Shown here piece after piece: positions 17,551 through 26,028 of a stretch of DNA of 64,000 nt. Numbering within the stretch: position 1 is the stretch's first letter; every line of letters starts with the position of its first letter. The position numbers and the translations under genes were made by a program. The notes under the pieces are model-generated. The model was not told where the DNA came from. It ran no database searches and was given only the letters and a program-made list of their open reading frames with translations. The stretch is from Methylopumilus sp009926035 (lineage in GTDB: Bacteria; Pseudomonadota; Gammaproteobacteria; Burkholderiales; Methylophilaceae): positions 167,809 through 231,808 of the forward strand of contig JBEANL010000001.1 of the NCBI GenBank assembly GCA_041165405.1, read 5' to 3'.

Positions 17551-19095
17551 TTATTTAATAAAATAAAACAAGACCACTAAATTTACCAATAACATAATTC
17601 CAATGAAAGTGATTGTGATTTTAAACCAACGAGTTTGATTCTTCTGAGACTTTAAGAAGTTTTCAAAGTCATCTTTTGTCATTACATTTCTATTTTGTAA
17701 ATTACTTTTTTCGAGAAACTCATGAATGAGCCTAGGTAATTTAGGGGTGAGATGAAGCCAATGAGGAAATTCATTTTTAAAGCTTTTAATAATATGTTTA
17801 ATACCTTTTTGTTCCGACATATATTTTTTTAGAAATGGCGCGGCTGTTTTCCATAAGTCTAAATCAGGATCTAGGTTTCTACCAAGACCTTCTACATTTA
17901 AAAGTGTTTTTTGGAGCATTGTTAGTTGAGGTTGAATTTCCATATTAAATCGTCTGGATGTTTGAAATAATCTAATGAGTAGACGTCCAAATGAAATTTC
18001 TTTTAAGGGCTTATTAAATATAGGCTCACATACCGAGCGAATAGCATTTTCAAATTCATCAATAGAAGTATCCTTAGGAACCCATCCAGACTCGATATGT
18101 GCCAGAGCTACATCATGATAGTCACGCTTAAAAAAAGCTAAAAAATTACGTGCTAAATAGTTCTTATCATTCTCATTTAAAGAGCCCATAATGCCAAAAT
18201 CCATAGCAATATAGCGTCCATCATCAGCCACTTGAATATTTCCAGGATGCATATCTGCATGAAAAAAACTATCCCTAAATACTTGGGTAAAAAATATCTC
18301 TACACCATTGCGAGCAAGTTCTTTGATGTTAATTTTTTTCTTACGAAGTGTTTCGATATAGCTGATTGGTGTTCCATGCATTCTTTCCATCACCATCACA
18401 TCTTCATTGCAAAAATCCCAATAAACTTCTGGAACGATAAGTAATTTTTTATCCTTGAAGTTTTCACCCAAGCGACTGCAATTTGCTGCATCTAACATAA
18501 GATTTAATTCGCACTGCACATGCTTATAAAATTCAGCAACCACTTCTCTTGGTCTTAAGCGCTTTCCATCAGACCAGATTAATTCTAGTAAGCGAGCAAT
18601 AAGATATAAAAGCTTAATATCTTTATCGATGACATGCTTAATATTGGGCCTTAATATTTTAACTGCAACATGCTTACCGTCATGGAGTGTTGCGAAATGA
18701 ACTTGTGCTACTGATGCGCTTGCTATTGGCTTAGTATCAAATGATTTAAAAATCTTATCCAGTGAGCTGCCATACGAATTCATAATGACTTTTTCGGCAT
18801 CTTTGTATGGAAAAGGAGGTACTTGATCCTGCAGCAAAGCTAATTCATCAGCAATATCCAGAGGAATGAGATCTCTTCTAGTAGATAACATTTGGCCAAA
18901 CTTAACAAAGATAGGACCTAAATTTTCAAGCGCAAGCCTAAGTCTTGTTCCTCTATTTTTATTATGTGGCCTGAAGAAAAAGATTGTTGAAATAAAGTGA
19001 GCTAGAAAATTGAGCTTTCGATTGAATACTATAAACTCCTCAAGGCGATATTTAAGGAGTATGTAGATGATGTAAATAAGCCTAATATATTTCAC
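17551..19095 (-). CDS. ubiB: Ubiquinone biosynthesis kinase-like protein UbiB
   Basis: A 514-residue ABC1/UbiB atypical kinase needed for ubiquinone synthesis. The KxGQ motif is KFGQMLSTRRDLIP, the Ala-rich nucleotide loop is ASASVAQVH (in place of a Gly-rich loop), and HADMHPGN and AMDFGIMG serve as the catalytic and metal-binding segments. A C-terminal membrane helix (about 490-511) anchors it. The start overlaps the ubiJ stop by 4 bases, so it is coupled to ubiJ. Confidence 0.97.
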   Translation of the reverse strand: MKYIRLIYIIYILLKYRLEEFIVFNRKLNFLAHFISTIFFFRPHNKNRGTRLRLALENLGPIFVKFGQMLSTRRDLIPLDIADELALLQDQVPPFPYKDAEKVIMNSYGSSLDKIFKSFDTKPIASASVAQVHFATLHDGKHVAVKILRPNIKHVIDKDIKLLYLIARLLELIWSDGKRLRPREVVAEFYKHVQCELNLMLDAANCSRLGENFKDKKLLIVPEVYWDFCNEDVMVMERMHGTPISYIETLRKKKINIKELARNGVEIFFTQVFRDSFFHADMHPGNIQVADDGRYIAMDFGIMGSLNENDKNYLARNFLAFFKRDYHDVALAHIESGWVPKDTSIDEFENAIRSVCEPIFNKPLKEISFGRLLIRLFQTSRRFNMEIQPQLTMLQKTLLNVEGLGRNLDPDLDLWKTAAPFLKKYMSEQKGIKHIIKSFKNEFPHWLHLTPKLPRLIHEFLEKSNLQNRNVMTKDDFENFLKSQKNQTRWFKITITFIGIMLLVNLVVLFYFIK

Positions 19096-19652
19096 AGTTT
19101 TTGAAGTCTTTGCTCTAAGCGATCAACATCGAATCTTAAGGTATCAACTTCTTTATTGAATTGATCAACCAGTCTTTTTTTTGCAATAAGTGGTTTTTCT
19201 TCAAGCCAATATTCTTTGAAGGTATCTGCGACATTGAATGATGTTTCTTTTGTGGTTTTGAGGACTTTTTTTCCTAATTTGACAAGATGATAAGCTGGAA
19301 TATCACCAATCACTTCACTTAAATCGTCTTCGTAGTCCCATTCAATATCTTTTAATGCGCTACTAATTACTGTTGCAAAATCTATATCGCCTTTAATTTC
19401 AATATTTGCTTTTTTGTTACCGCGCATAAGCTCTAAAGCTGATGATATGGATAATTTAATTTCTGCATCATAATTATCAATATATTCCTTATATTCTGGA
19501 ATACCTTCTTCAGTAATCCTTAATGCATAATGAATCGGACCAACAACAAATAAAATAGATTTTGATTTATGCTTGGAAAAGTCTTTTTTTAACCATTCAT
19601 TTTGTTGAAATAAATGATTGGTAAGATTTCTTTTTATAGTGTCGATAATCAA
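19092..19652 (-). CDS. ubiJ: Ubiquinone biosynthesis accessory factor UbiJ
   Basis: A 186-residue protein with an N-terminal SCP2 lipid-binding domain (LRITEEGIPEYKEYID...ALELMRGNKKANIEIKGDIDFATVISSALKDIEWDYEDDLS) and a C-terminal coiled coil ending FDVDRLEQRLQKL. UbiJ organises the soluble Ubi complex. It is placed between ubiE and ubiB with 4-base overlaps at both ends, as in other proteobacteria, which makes the assignment firm despite weak sequence conservation. Confidence 0.92.
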   Translation of the reverse strand: MIIDTIKRNLTNHLFQQNEWLKKDFSKHKSKSILFVVGPIHYALRITEEGIPEYKEYIDNYDAEIKLSISSALELMRGNKKANIEIKGDIDFATVISSALKDIEWDYEDDLSEVIGDIPAYHLVKLGKKVLKTTKETSFNVADTFKEYWLEEKPLIAKKRLVDQFNKEVDTLRFDVDRLEQRLQKL

Positions 19653-20401
19653 AATTTGTATCCCATATGAATTGCGACGACACCTGAGGACAAATTAAGA
19701 TACTCCACTTTAGAGAATGATTCTTCCTCCATCATTTTTTTTAATGATTCTTGGTCAGGATGCATTCTTATAGATTCAACAAGATATTGATAGCTTGATT
19801 CATCTTTGGCAAATAATTTGCCTAATTTTGGTAATAATTTAAATGAAAATTGATCATAAAAAAATTGTAATGGTTTCCATATTTTTGAAAATTCTAGAAT
19901 TAAAATTTTTCCCCCTGGAGATAAAACACGATAAATTTCTTTCAGTGCCTTCTTTTTGTCCGTCATATTTCGAATGCCGAAACCAATAGTGACACAATCA
20001 AAATAGTTATCAGGAAAGGGAAGGGATTCGGCATCGCATAAGATGGAGGGTATAAAAATACCTTGATCAATTAATTTATCACGCCCAATATTTAACATAG
20101 ATAAATTGATGTCTGAATGAATCATTTGACCTTTAAAGTTGGCTGATTGTGCCCCAATTTTTTTAGCAAGAAGAATAGATAGGTCTGCAGTTCCTCCGGC
20201 AATATCTAGAATACGAGCATCTTTCTTGACGTTAGATGTATTCACAAGAAATTTTTTCCAAATATGGTGCATACCAAATGACATCAAATCATTCATTAAG
20301 TCATAATTTGAAGCTACAGAATGAAATACAGAGGCTACTTTACCTGCTTTTTGTGATGCATCTATTTCACTATAACCAAAATGTGTTTTTTTATTAGCCA
20401 T
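19649..20401 (-). CDS. ubiE: Demethylmenaquinone/2-methoxy-6-polyprenyl-benzoquinol methyltransferase
   Basis: A 250-residue SAM-dependent C-methyltransferase of quinone synthesis. It shows KAGKVASVFHSVASNYDLMNDLMSFG, motif I ILDIAGGTADLSILLAKK, the RNMTDKKKAL segment and the PGGKILILEFSK motif. Its start overlaps the DUF971 stop by 8 bases and its stop overlaps ubiJ by 4 bases. With no menaquinone genes visible, ubiquinone is the likely product. Confidence 0.97.
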   Translation of the reverse strand: MANKKTHFGYSEIDASQKAGKVASVFHSVASNYDLMNDLMSFGMHHIWKKFLVNTSNVKKDARILDIAGGTADLSILLAKKIGAQSANFKGQMIHSDINLSMLNIGRDKLIDQGIFIPSILCDAESLPFPDNYFDCVTIGFGIRNMTDKKKALKEIYRVLSPGGKILILEFSKIWKPLQFFYDQFSFKLLPKLGKLFAKDESSYQYLVESIRMHPDQESLKKMMEEESFSKVEYLNLSSGVVAIHMGYKF

Positions 20402-20774
20402 CTATTTTTATTCTTTGAATACCAGCATTTGATAATTTTTTTATATATTCCTCCCAAAGTACGTCATAGGTTGCAGCAAGCTCATATAGATAATCCCATG
20501 TATAGATGCCTGTGTTATGACCATCTGAAAATACTAATTTGACTGCATACTGACCGACTGGCTCGATACTTTCTATAGTGACATTTTCTTTATGTGTTTG
20601 AAGTATTTCTTGGCCTGGTCCATGACCTTTTACCTCAGCTGATGGTGAATACACTCGAAGAAATTCGCAGGAAAGCATACATTCAGTAAGGTTGTTAAAT
20701 TTTATTTCTAATAGCTTGGATGCTTGATGCAGCTTAATTTCTAAGGGGTATATTTTAGCGTTACTTATTGTCAC
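20394..20774 (-). CDS. DUF971 domain protein
   Basis: A 126-residue protein matching DUF971 (PF06155), the small domain also found at the N-terminus of gamma-butyrobetaine hydroxylases. Visible are CEFLRVYSPSAEVKGHGPGQ and the conserved end SDGHNTGIYTWDYLYELA. The function of stand-alone DUF971 proteins is not settled. Its position directly before ubiE-ubiJ-ubiB is common in betaproteobacteria and suggests a link with quinones or Fe-S, but that is inference. Confidence 0.85.
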   Translation of the reverse strand: MTISNAKIYPLEIKLHQASKLLEIKFNNLTECMLSCEFLRVYSPSAEVKGHGPGQEILQTHKENVTIESIEPVGQYAVKLVFSDGHNTGIYTWDYLYELAATYDVLWEEYIKKLSNAGIQRIKIDG

Positions 20775-20841
20775 TTTATGGAAAAGCCTAAAATAACTAT
20801 ATTATCGGAGTTCTTTTGGCTTTTTTGGAAAATTTAAAAAA

Positions 20842-21702
20842 TTAATGACTGGAAGACAACATCAATAATTTAATTTTTTTCATTGCTGCTTGCTCGATTT
20901 GTCGAATTCTTTCTGCTGATACACCAAGCTTATCTGCAAGTTCATGAAGTGTTGAAGCATCTTTATCTTTTAACCATCTTTCTTCTACGATAAGACGGCT
21001 TCTTTCATCAAGCGATGAAAGTGCTTTACTAAGGGACGATAAACTATTCCCTTCAGATTGATCTATCTCCATTTGTTCTGAAGGCTCTGGCGTTTCATCT
21101 TTAAGATAAGCAATGGGCCTGAAAACATCATCTTCTGATTCTTCTGAGCCATAATCTAATGAAATTTCGTTACCATTAAAACGATACTCCATTTCACGAA
21201 CATCCTCAGGTTTGACATTAAGCTCTTTAGCGATCGAATTGATCTCATCTGATTTAAGAGGTTGGAGAGTCTTTTTCAGACTTCGTAAATTAAAAAATAA
21301 TTTACGCTGAGCCTTTGTTGTTGCTGTTTTAACTAAACGCCAATTTTTAACGATGTATTCTTGAATTTCTGCTTTAATCCAGTAGATTGCAAAAGACACT
21401 AATCTTACACCTCTCTCGGGGTCAAATCGCTTTACAGCTTTCATAAGGCCAATATTGCCTTCTTGAACTAAGTCTGATTGAGGAAGTCCATATCCAGAAT
21501 AGCCCTTAGCCACTTTAGCTACTAGCTTTAAGTGAGACAAAATAAGTGTTTTAGCAGCCTCAAGGTCGTTTGATGTTTTAAGACGCATACCAAGTTCCAT
21601 CTCTTCTTCGGCAGTAAGGGAGGGAATAGTTCTAATGGATTGCATATAGCGATCGTAACTATCAATAGAGCCTAATGTAGGTAAGCTTAAGTCCAAAGTC
21701 AT
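20842..21702 (-). CDS. rpoH: Heat-shock sigma factor sigma-32
   Basis: A 286-residue sigma-70 family factor. Region 1.2/2 contains PSLTAEEEMELGMRLK, SDLVQEGNIGLMKAVKRFDPERGVRLVSFAIYWIKAEIQEYI. The RpoH box AQRKLFFNLRSLK separates it from RpoD and RpoS. Region 4 ends with LGVSAERIRQIEQAAMKKIK. It directs chaperone and protease transcription, including the grpE-dnaK-dnaJ promoter in this window. AAAGGA lies 8 bases before the ATG. A CIRCE operator 42 bases upstream implies HrcA control. Confidence 0.97.
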   Translation of the reverse strand: MTLDLSLPTLGSIDSYDRYMQSIRTIPSLTAEEEMELGMRLKTSNDLEAAKTLILSHLKLVAKVAKGYSGYGLPQSDLVQEGNIGLMKAVKRFDPERGVRLVSFAIYWIKAEIQEYIVKNWRLVKTATTKAQRKLFFNLRSLKKTLQPLKSDEINSIAKELNVKPEDVREMEYRFNGNEISLDYGSEESEDDVFRPIAYLKDETPEPSEQMEIDQSEGNSLSSLSKALSSLDERSRLIVEERWLKDKDASTLHELADKLGVSAERIRQIEQAAMKKIKLLMLSSSH

Positions 21703-21744
21703 CTTAATAAAATCCTTTATAAAACTTGATTAACAAGCGTAATT

Positions 21745-21771
21745 TTAGCACTCCTCGTTAGAGAGTGCTAG
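21745..21771 (-). promoter_or_regulatory. CIRCE operator (HrcA site) upstream of rpoH
   Basis: The plus strand reads TTAGCACTC-CTCGTTAGA-GAGTGCTAG. The CIRCE consensus is TTAGCACTC-N9-GAGTGCTAA, so 17 of 18 arm bases match and spacing is exact. The site lies 42 bases before the rpoH ATG. On the rpoH strand its right arm runs into TGCTAAAAT, which resembles an extended -10 element, so bound HrcA could block RNA polymerase directly. hrcA itself is at 42172-43197. Confidence 0.92.
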
Positions 21772-21828
21772 TTTAATAAAGTTCCTTAAATTTAAAATTA
21801 ACCTAATAAATACAATAGGTTAGGTAGG

Positions 21829-22725
21829 CTATAATTTTTTAATGGATTGATTAATCGAGATAAAAGACGCTGCGACAGCAATCAGAATTGAGCTGCCAAC
21901 AATAGATAAGTACTGTACGAGAGTTAAATCAACAATCATGAATTGGGCCCCATAGAGAGCCTCAACCTCAACGACAGTTCGATTTAAGAATATCACAATC
22001 AATTTGAGGCTAAGAGCTGCAGTTAATCCACCTCCTAAACCATAAATAAACCCGCTGTATAAAAAAGGCCTTCTTATGAATTGATTGGTAGCACCAATTA
22101 ATTTACTCAATTCAATTTCTTCGTGGTGCGAAGTCATTTGAAGACGAATAGTATTACCAATGACTACTGTGAGCATAAAGGCCAATAAAATTGACGCTAA
22201 AAAAATAGCTTTATTTGCTAGATGAAGTATAGAGTTTAATTTTTTAACCCAACCCGTATCAACAACCACTTGGTCTACCCCCTCAAGTTTATCCAGAGAG
22301 GATTTTAAAATCATAATTTGATTTGGATTGACGGTGTTGGGCGAAACAAAAAAAGCATCAGGCAATGGATTCTCTGAGAGTCCATTATTCGATTCATTAA
22401 AGCCCATTGATTTTTGAAGTCTAGGCCAAGCCTCTTCTTTTTTAACATAATGATAATTATTAATCTCAATACGACTTTTTAAATCTTTTTCGATTTTGTT
22501 TTTTGCATCTACTGAAATATCTTTTTTAAGAAAAATACTAATTTGAGATTCATGCTGAATAGTTTCAGAAATCGATTTTAAATTTTGCACTAGCAGGAAA
22601 GATATGCTCGGCAAAATCAATGTAACACCTATAACCAAGAACATGATAAGAGTAGAAAGCATTGATGCGTGACTACGCTGAATCGCTTTAAGTAGCATTT
22701 GATAATGAGAAACGATGTAATCCAT
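21829..22725 (-). CDS. ftsX: Cell division ABC permease FtsX
   Basis: A 298-residue membrane protein with the FtsX topology: an N-terminal helix (about residues 22-47), a periplasmic domain (about 50-165) and three C-terminal helices. The late segment HHEEIELSKLIGATNQFIRRPFLYSGFIYGLGGG is characteristic. With FtsE it regulates murein hydrolases at the septum. The start codon follows the ftsE stop without a gap. A weak hairpin (AACCTA at 21816-21821 and 21800-21805 on opposite arms) follows the gene. Confidence 0.95.
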   Translation of the reverse strand: MDYIVSHYQMLLKAIQRSHASMLSTLIMFLVIGVTLILPSISFLLVQNLKSISETIQHESQISIFLKKDISVDAKNKIEKDLKSRIEINNYHYVKKEEAWPRLQKSMGFNESNNGLSENPLPDAFFVSPNTVNPNQIMILKSSLDKLEGVDQVVVDTGWVKKLNSILHLANKAIFLASILLAFMLTVVIGNTIRLQMTSHHEEIELSKLIGATNQFIRRPFLYSGFIYGLGGGLTAALSLKLIVIFLNRTVVEVEALYGAQFMIVDLTLVQYLSIVGSSILIAVAASFISINQSIKKL

Positions 22726-23388
22726 CTATTGGTCAGTAATCTTTATAAGATTGCCTTCTTGTAAATAAAGTTGCTTATGTTTTTTTGAGATAGTTGGTAT
22801 CTCATGTGTTGCGATAATCACAGTCACCCCCAGTTCTTGGAAGCTATAAAAAAGATTCATAATTTCATCTGCATATTTCTTGTCTAAATTTCCTGTGGGC
22901 TCATCAGCAAGTAAAATCGCGGGCCTACAAGCAATGGCTCTTGCAATTGCTAGACGCTGTTGTTCGCCGCCTGACAAGCTAATAGGCATTGATTTTTCAC
23001 GATTTAGCAAGCCTACTTTATCTAGAGCTGCTCGAACACGACCTTTAATATCATTTATGCCCACCTCATTTATCTCCAAAGCAAGCGCAATATTTTCGTA
23101 ACAATTTCGACTATATAACAGTTTATGATCTTGAAAAACTAAACCAAATTTCCTTCTTATATATGGAATGGCAGCTCTTTTTATTTGGCTTAAATTTTGA
23201 TTTTCAAAAATAATTGTTCCGTGTGTAGGAAATTCAATCGCTGTAATTAATTTTAATAATGTTGATTTTCCTGCGCCTGAAGGGCCAGTTACAAAAATAA
23301 GTTCACCAGCATTAATTTCAAAAGTAATATTTTGTAATGCTTCCAAATTTCCCGGATATCTTTTGTGAACTTGATCAAATTTAATCAT
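22726..23388 (-). CDS. ftsE: Cell division ATP-binding protein FtsE
   Basis: A 220-residue ABC ATPase. Walker A is GPSGAGKST, the Q-loop is VFQDHKLLYSRN, the signature is LSGGEQQRLAIARA and Walker B is ILLADEPTGNLD, followed by the switch His in ATHE. The N-terminus MIKFDQVHKRYPG is typical. It acts with FtsX in divisome assembly and amidase activation. The ftsY-ftsE-ftsX order is the standard proteobacterial cluster. Confidence 0.97.
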   Translation of the reverse strand: MIKFDQVHKRYPGNLEALQNITFEINAGELIFVTGPSGAGKSTLLKLITAIEFPTHGTIIFENQNLSQIKRAAIPYIRRKFGLVFQDHKLLYSRNCYENIALALEINEVGINDIKGRVRAALDKVGLLNREKSMPISLSGGEQQRLAIARAIACRPAILLADEPTGNLDKKYADEIMNLFYSFQELGVTVIIATHEIPTISKKHKQLYLQEGNLIKITDQ

Positions 23389-23403
23389 TGATAAAAACCG
23401 ATT

Positions 23404-24570
23404 TTAAAAAAGCGCATCTACAAACTCTTGCGCGTTGAAAACTTTTAGATCGTCTATAGTCTCACCAATACCAATGTATCTTAATGGGGTAGGCTTTTCT
23501 TTGGCTATCGCTGCAATAACTCCACCTTTAGCGGTACCATCAAGCTTAGTTAAAGCAAGACCGGTAATTCCTAGAGCCTCGTTAAATATCTTGAGCTGAC
23601 TGATGGCGTTTTGTCCAGTATTTGCATCTAATACAAGAAGAATCTCGTGAGGCGCTTCAGCGTGACATTTATTAATTACACGTTTAACTTTTGTAATTTC
23701 GTCAATTAAATGTTTTTGTGTGGGCAATCTGCCCGCTGTGTCCGCAATCACAATATCAATGTTTTTTGCTTTCGCAGAGTTGATAGCGTCAAAAATAACA
23801 GCACTTGGATCACCCGAAGCTTGTGAAACAACATGAACATTATTTCTTTGCCCCCATACTTGAAGTTGCTCTGTGGCAGCTGCCCTAAAAGTATCGCCTG
23901 CAGCAATTAATACGGATTTATTTTCATCAAGGAAAATTTTTGTAAGCTTCCCAATGGTAGTTGTCTTACCGGCACCATTTACCCCAACAACCATAATGAC
24001 ATAAGGATTTGTTCCTTTTATTACTAAGGGATTTTCGATAGGAGTTAGTAATTCAATTAATTTTTCTTTGAGTAAACCCTTAATTTCATCTGCATTTTCT
24101 ATATTATTCTTTTTTACAGAGGCTCTAATGCTTTCCAGGAGATAAGTGGTAGCAGAAATACCCACGTCGGAAGTAAGTAATATTGTTTCCAACTCTTCAA
24201 AGAGCGCCTCATCGATTTTTTTACCTGTAAATAAAGAAGTAAGTTCAGTGGTTAATTTTTCTCTAGTTTTACTAAGGCCTTTCTTTATCCTGTCAGCAAA
24301 ACCAAAGAAACTACTTTTCTTTTCTTCTTTTGGGATTATTTTTTCTTCCAAAGTTGTAATTGGTTTTTTTTCAACAACTTTGGGAGCCGTCTTCAAAGAT
24401 TCTTCTGCCTTTAAAACTTTTTTCTTGTCAGAAATTTTTGGAGTTTTAGAGGCTTTTTGTTTTGACGCTGAAGAGGCTTTTTTTTGCGGTTTTTTGGCGA
24501 CTTCTTTTTTTGCCGCAGATTTTTTTTCTGGGCTGTCTTTCTTTATAATTTTTTTGAGGAATTCAAACAT
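23404..24570 (-). CDS. ftsY: Signal recognition particle receptor FtsY
   Basis: A 388-residue SRP-GTPase that docks SRP-ribosome complexes at the membrane. The N-terminal 90 or so residues are Lys/Ala/Ser/Glu-rich (the acidic-basic A domain), followed by the four-helix N domain and the G domain with GVNGAGKTTTIGKL, the DTFRAAATEQLQVW insertion, DTAGRLPTQ, and TKLDGTAKGG. It is the first gene of ftsY-ftsE-ftsX, 15 bases before ftsE. A long antisense frame over the Lys-rich part is an artefact of composition. Confidence 0.97.
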   Translation of the reverse strand: MFEFLKKIIKKDSPEKKSAAKKEVAKKPQKKASSASKQKASKTPKISDKKKVLKAEESLKTAPKVVEKKPITTLEEKIIPKEEKKSSFFGFADRIKKGLSKTREKLTTELTSLFTGKKIDEALFEELETILLTSDVGISATTYLLESIRASVKKNNIENADEIKGLLKEKLIELLTPIENPLVIKGTNPYVIMVVGVNGAGKTTTIGKLTKIFLDENKSVLIAAGDTFRAAATEQLQVWGQRNNVHVVSQASGDPSAVIFDAINSAKAKNIDIVIADTAGRLPTQKHLIDEITKVKRVINKCHAEAPHEILLVLDANTGQNAISQLKIFNEALGITGLALTKLDGTAKGGVIAAIAKEKPTPLRYIGIGETIDDLKVFNAQEFVDALF

Positions 24571-24631
24571 TTTTTAAAATTTTAAGAACTTAATGAGATA
24601 AAGAAAAGTCTATGAAACATTGATATTCATT

Positions 24632-24637
24632 ATAATA
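24632..24637 (+). promoter_or_regulatory. Possible -10 element for the M16 peptidase operon
   Basis: TATAAT lies about 26 bases before the TTG start of the M16 peptidase gene, in the divergent gap behind ftsY. No convincing -35 hexamer is seen at 17 bases, so the call rests on the hexamer and its position. Confidence 0.35.
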
Positions 24638-24663
24638 GCTAAATCACTTAAGGATGAGACGCC

Positions 24664-26028
24664 TTGTTAAAAAATATTTTACTTTTTTTATTGTTGTTTC
24701 CAAGTTTACTTTTTGCACAAACTTCAGAATTTAAGCTTTCTAACGGATTAAAAATTATTGTAAGAGAAGATCATCGTTCCCCCGTGGTTGTTTCTCAAGT
24801 TTGGTATCGAGCAGGTAGCCTTGATGAGGTGAATGGCAAAACTGGTGTAGCCCATGTTCTTGAACACATGATGTTTAAAGGAACTAAAAAAGTTAAAGCA
24901 GGAGAGTTCTCTAGGCTTATTGCCAAAGCAGGCGGCAGAGAGAATGCTTTTACAGGGGCAGACTATACCTGTTACTTCCAGCAGCTTGAAAAATCAAATC
25001 TTGAACTCTCATTTAAACTAGAAGCAGACCGGATGCAGAATCTAAATTTATCTAAAGAGGAATTTGATAAGGAAATTAAGGTAGTAATGGAAGAGCGACG
25101 ATGGAGAACTGAAGATAAGCCAACGTCTCAAGTCAAAGAGCAATTTGGGTCCACTATTTTTAAATCCCATCCTTATAGCAGACCTGTGGTTGGTTGGATG
25201 AATGACCTGGAAAATATGACGGTCGAAGATGCAAAGGAGTGGTATAAAAATTGGTACGCTCCTAATAATGCGATTTTAGTAGTAGTTGGAGATATTTACG
25301 CCAACGATGTTCTAGATCTTGCGAAAAAATATTTTGAAAAAATTCCTGCAAGAAAATTACCAGAAAGAAAACCTCAAATTGAACCTAAGCAAAATGGAGA
25401 GAGAAGATCTATAGTTAAGGCGCCAAGTGAATTATCTTATCTTTTGATGGGCTATCCTGTACCAACCCTTAATGACCGTAATGGAAATGATGAAAACTCC
25501 TGGGAGCCATACGCTTTAGAAGTTTTATCTAATATCTTCGCTGGTAATAGCTCCTCAAGGCTCAATCAAAATCTTGTAAGAAATCAACATTTGGCCGTTA
25601 ATGTTAGTGCTGGTTATGATTCGTTAGCTCGAGGACGAATAAGTATCTTCGTTTTGGAAGGGACACCTAACGATTTTAAAAAAATTAATGATCTTGAAAA
25701 TGCATTGCTTCAAGAAATAGAAAAAATTAAAAAAGATGGTGTCACCCAAGAGGAATTAGACAGGGTGAAAGCAACAGTTATTGCAAGTGATGTATATCAA
25801 AAAGATTCTATGTTTGGAATGGCAATGGAAATTGGACAACTCGAAACAATGAATTATTCTTTCCATTTAAGTGATGGATATATCCAAAAAATTAATAGCG
25901 TAACATCTGATCAAATAAAAAATGTCGCTAAAAAATACTTAACTCGAGATAATTTATCACTTGTTATTCTTGATCCTCAGCCGATGAATCAAAATTTAAG
26001 CCCCAAGGGACGTCCGCATGTTCATTAA
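24664..26028 (+). CDS. M16 zinc peptidase, catalytic subunit
   Basis: A 454-residue exported peptidase of the pitrilysin family. The signal peptide covers about residues 2-18 (cut after FAQ). The inverted zinc motif HVLEH (residues 64-68) is intact, and the downstream Glu lies in the VVMEERRWRTED segment. The frame opens only with TTG at 24664, preceded by AAGGA. It overlaps the next M16 gene by 11 bases. The two probably form a heterodimer like other bacterial PqqF/YmxG-type pairs. The substrate is unknown. Confidence 0.9.
   Translation: MLKNILLFLLLFPSLLFAQTSEFKLSNGLKIIVREDHRSPVVVSQVWYRAGSLDEVNGKTGVAHVLEHMMFKGTKKVKAGEFSRLIAKAGGRENAFTGADYTCYFQQLEKSNLELSFKLEADRMQNLNLSKEEFDKEIKVVMEERRWRTEDKPTSQVKEQFGSTIFKSHPYSRPVVGWMNDLENMTVEDAKEWYKNWYAPNNAILVVVGDIYANDVLDLAKKYFEKIPARKLPERKPQIEPKQNGERRSIVKAPSELSYLLMGYPVPTLNDRNGNDENSWEPYALEVLSNIFAGNSSSRLNQNLVRNQHLAVNVSAGYDSLARGRISIFVLEGTPNDFKKINDLENALLQEIEKIKKDGVTQEELDRVKATVIASDVYQKDSMFGMAMEIGQLETMNYSFHLSDGYIQKINSVTSDQIKNVAKKYLTRDNLSLVILDPQPMNQNLSPKGRPHVH

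Noticed and set aside
20775..20841. Possible terminator between rpoH and DUF971 (AAAAGCC ... GGCTTTT)
   Set aside because: The loop is about 30 bases and no T-run follows in the right place, so the pairing is likely chance.
21800..21821. Terminator after ftsX (AACCTA / TAGGTT)
   Set aside because: Only a 6-bp AT-rich stem followed by a broken T-run; too weak to list as its own feature.
24146..24577. Long plus-strand frame (143 codons) opposite ftsY
   Set aside because: It is antisense to the Lys/Ala-rich FtsY N-terminus; the Phe/Ser-rich translation is what that composition gives in reverse. No ribosome site or family match.
24618..24640. Fur-box-like sequence before the M16 peptidase gene
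   Set aside because: TTGATATTCATTATAAT shares only scattered bases with GATAATGATAATCATTATC and is better explained as an AT-rich -10 region.
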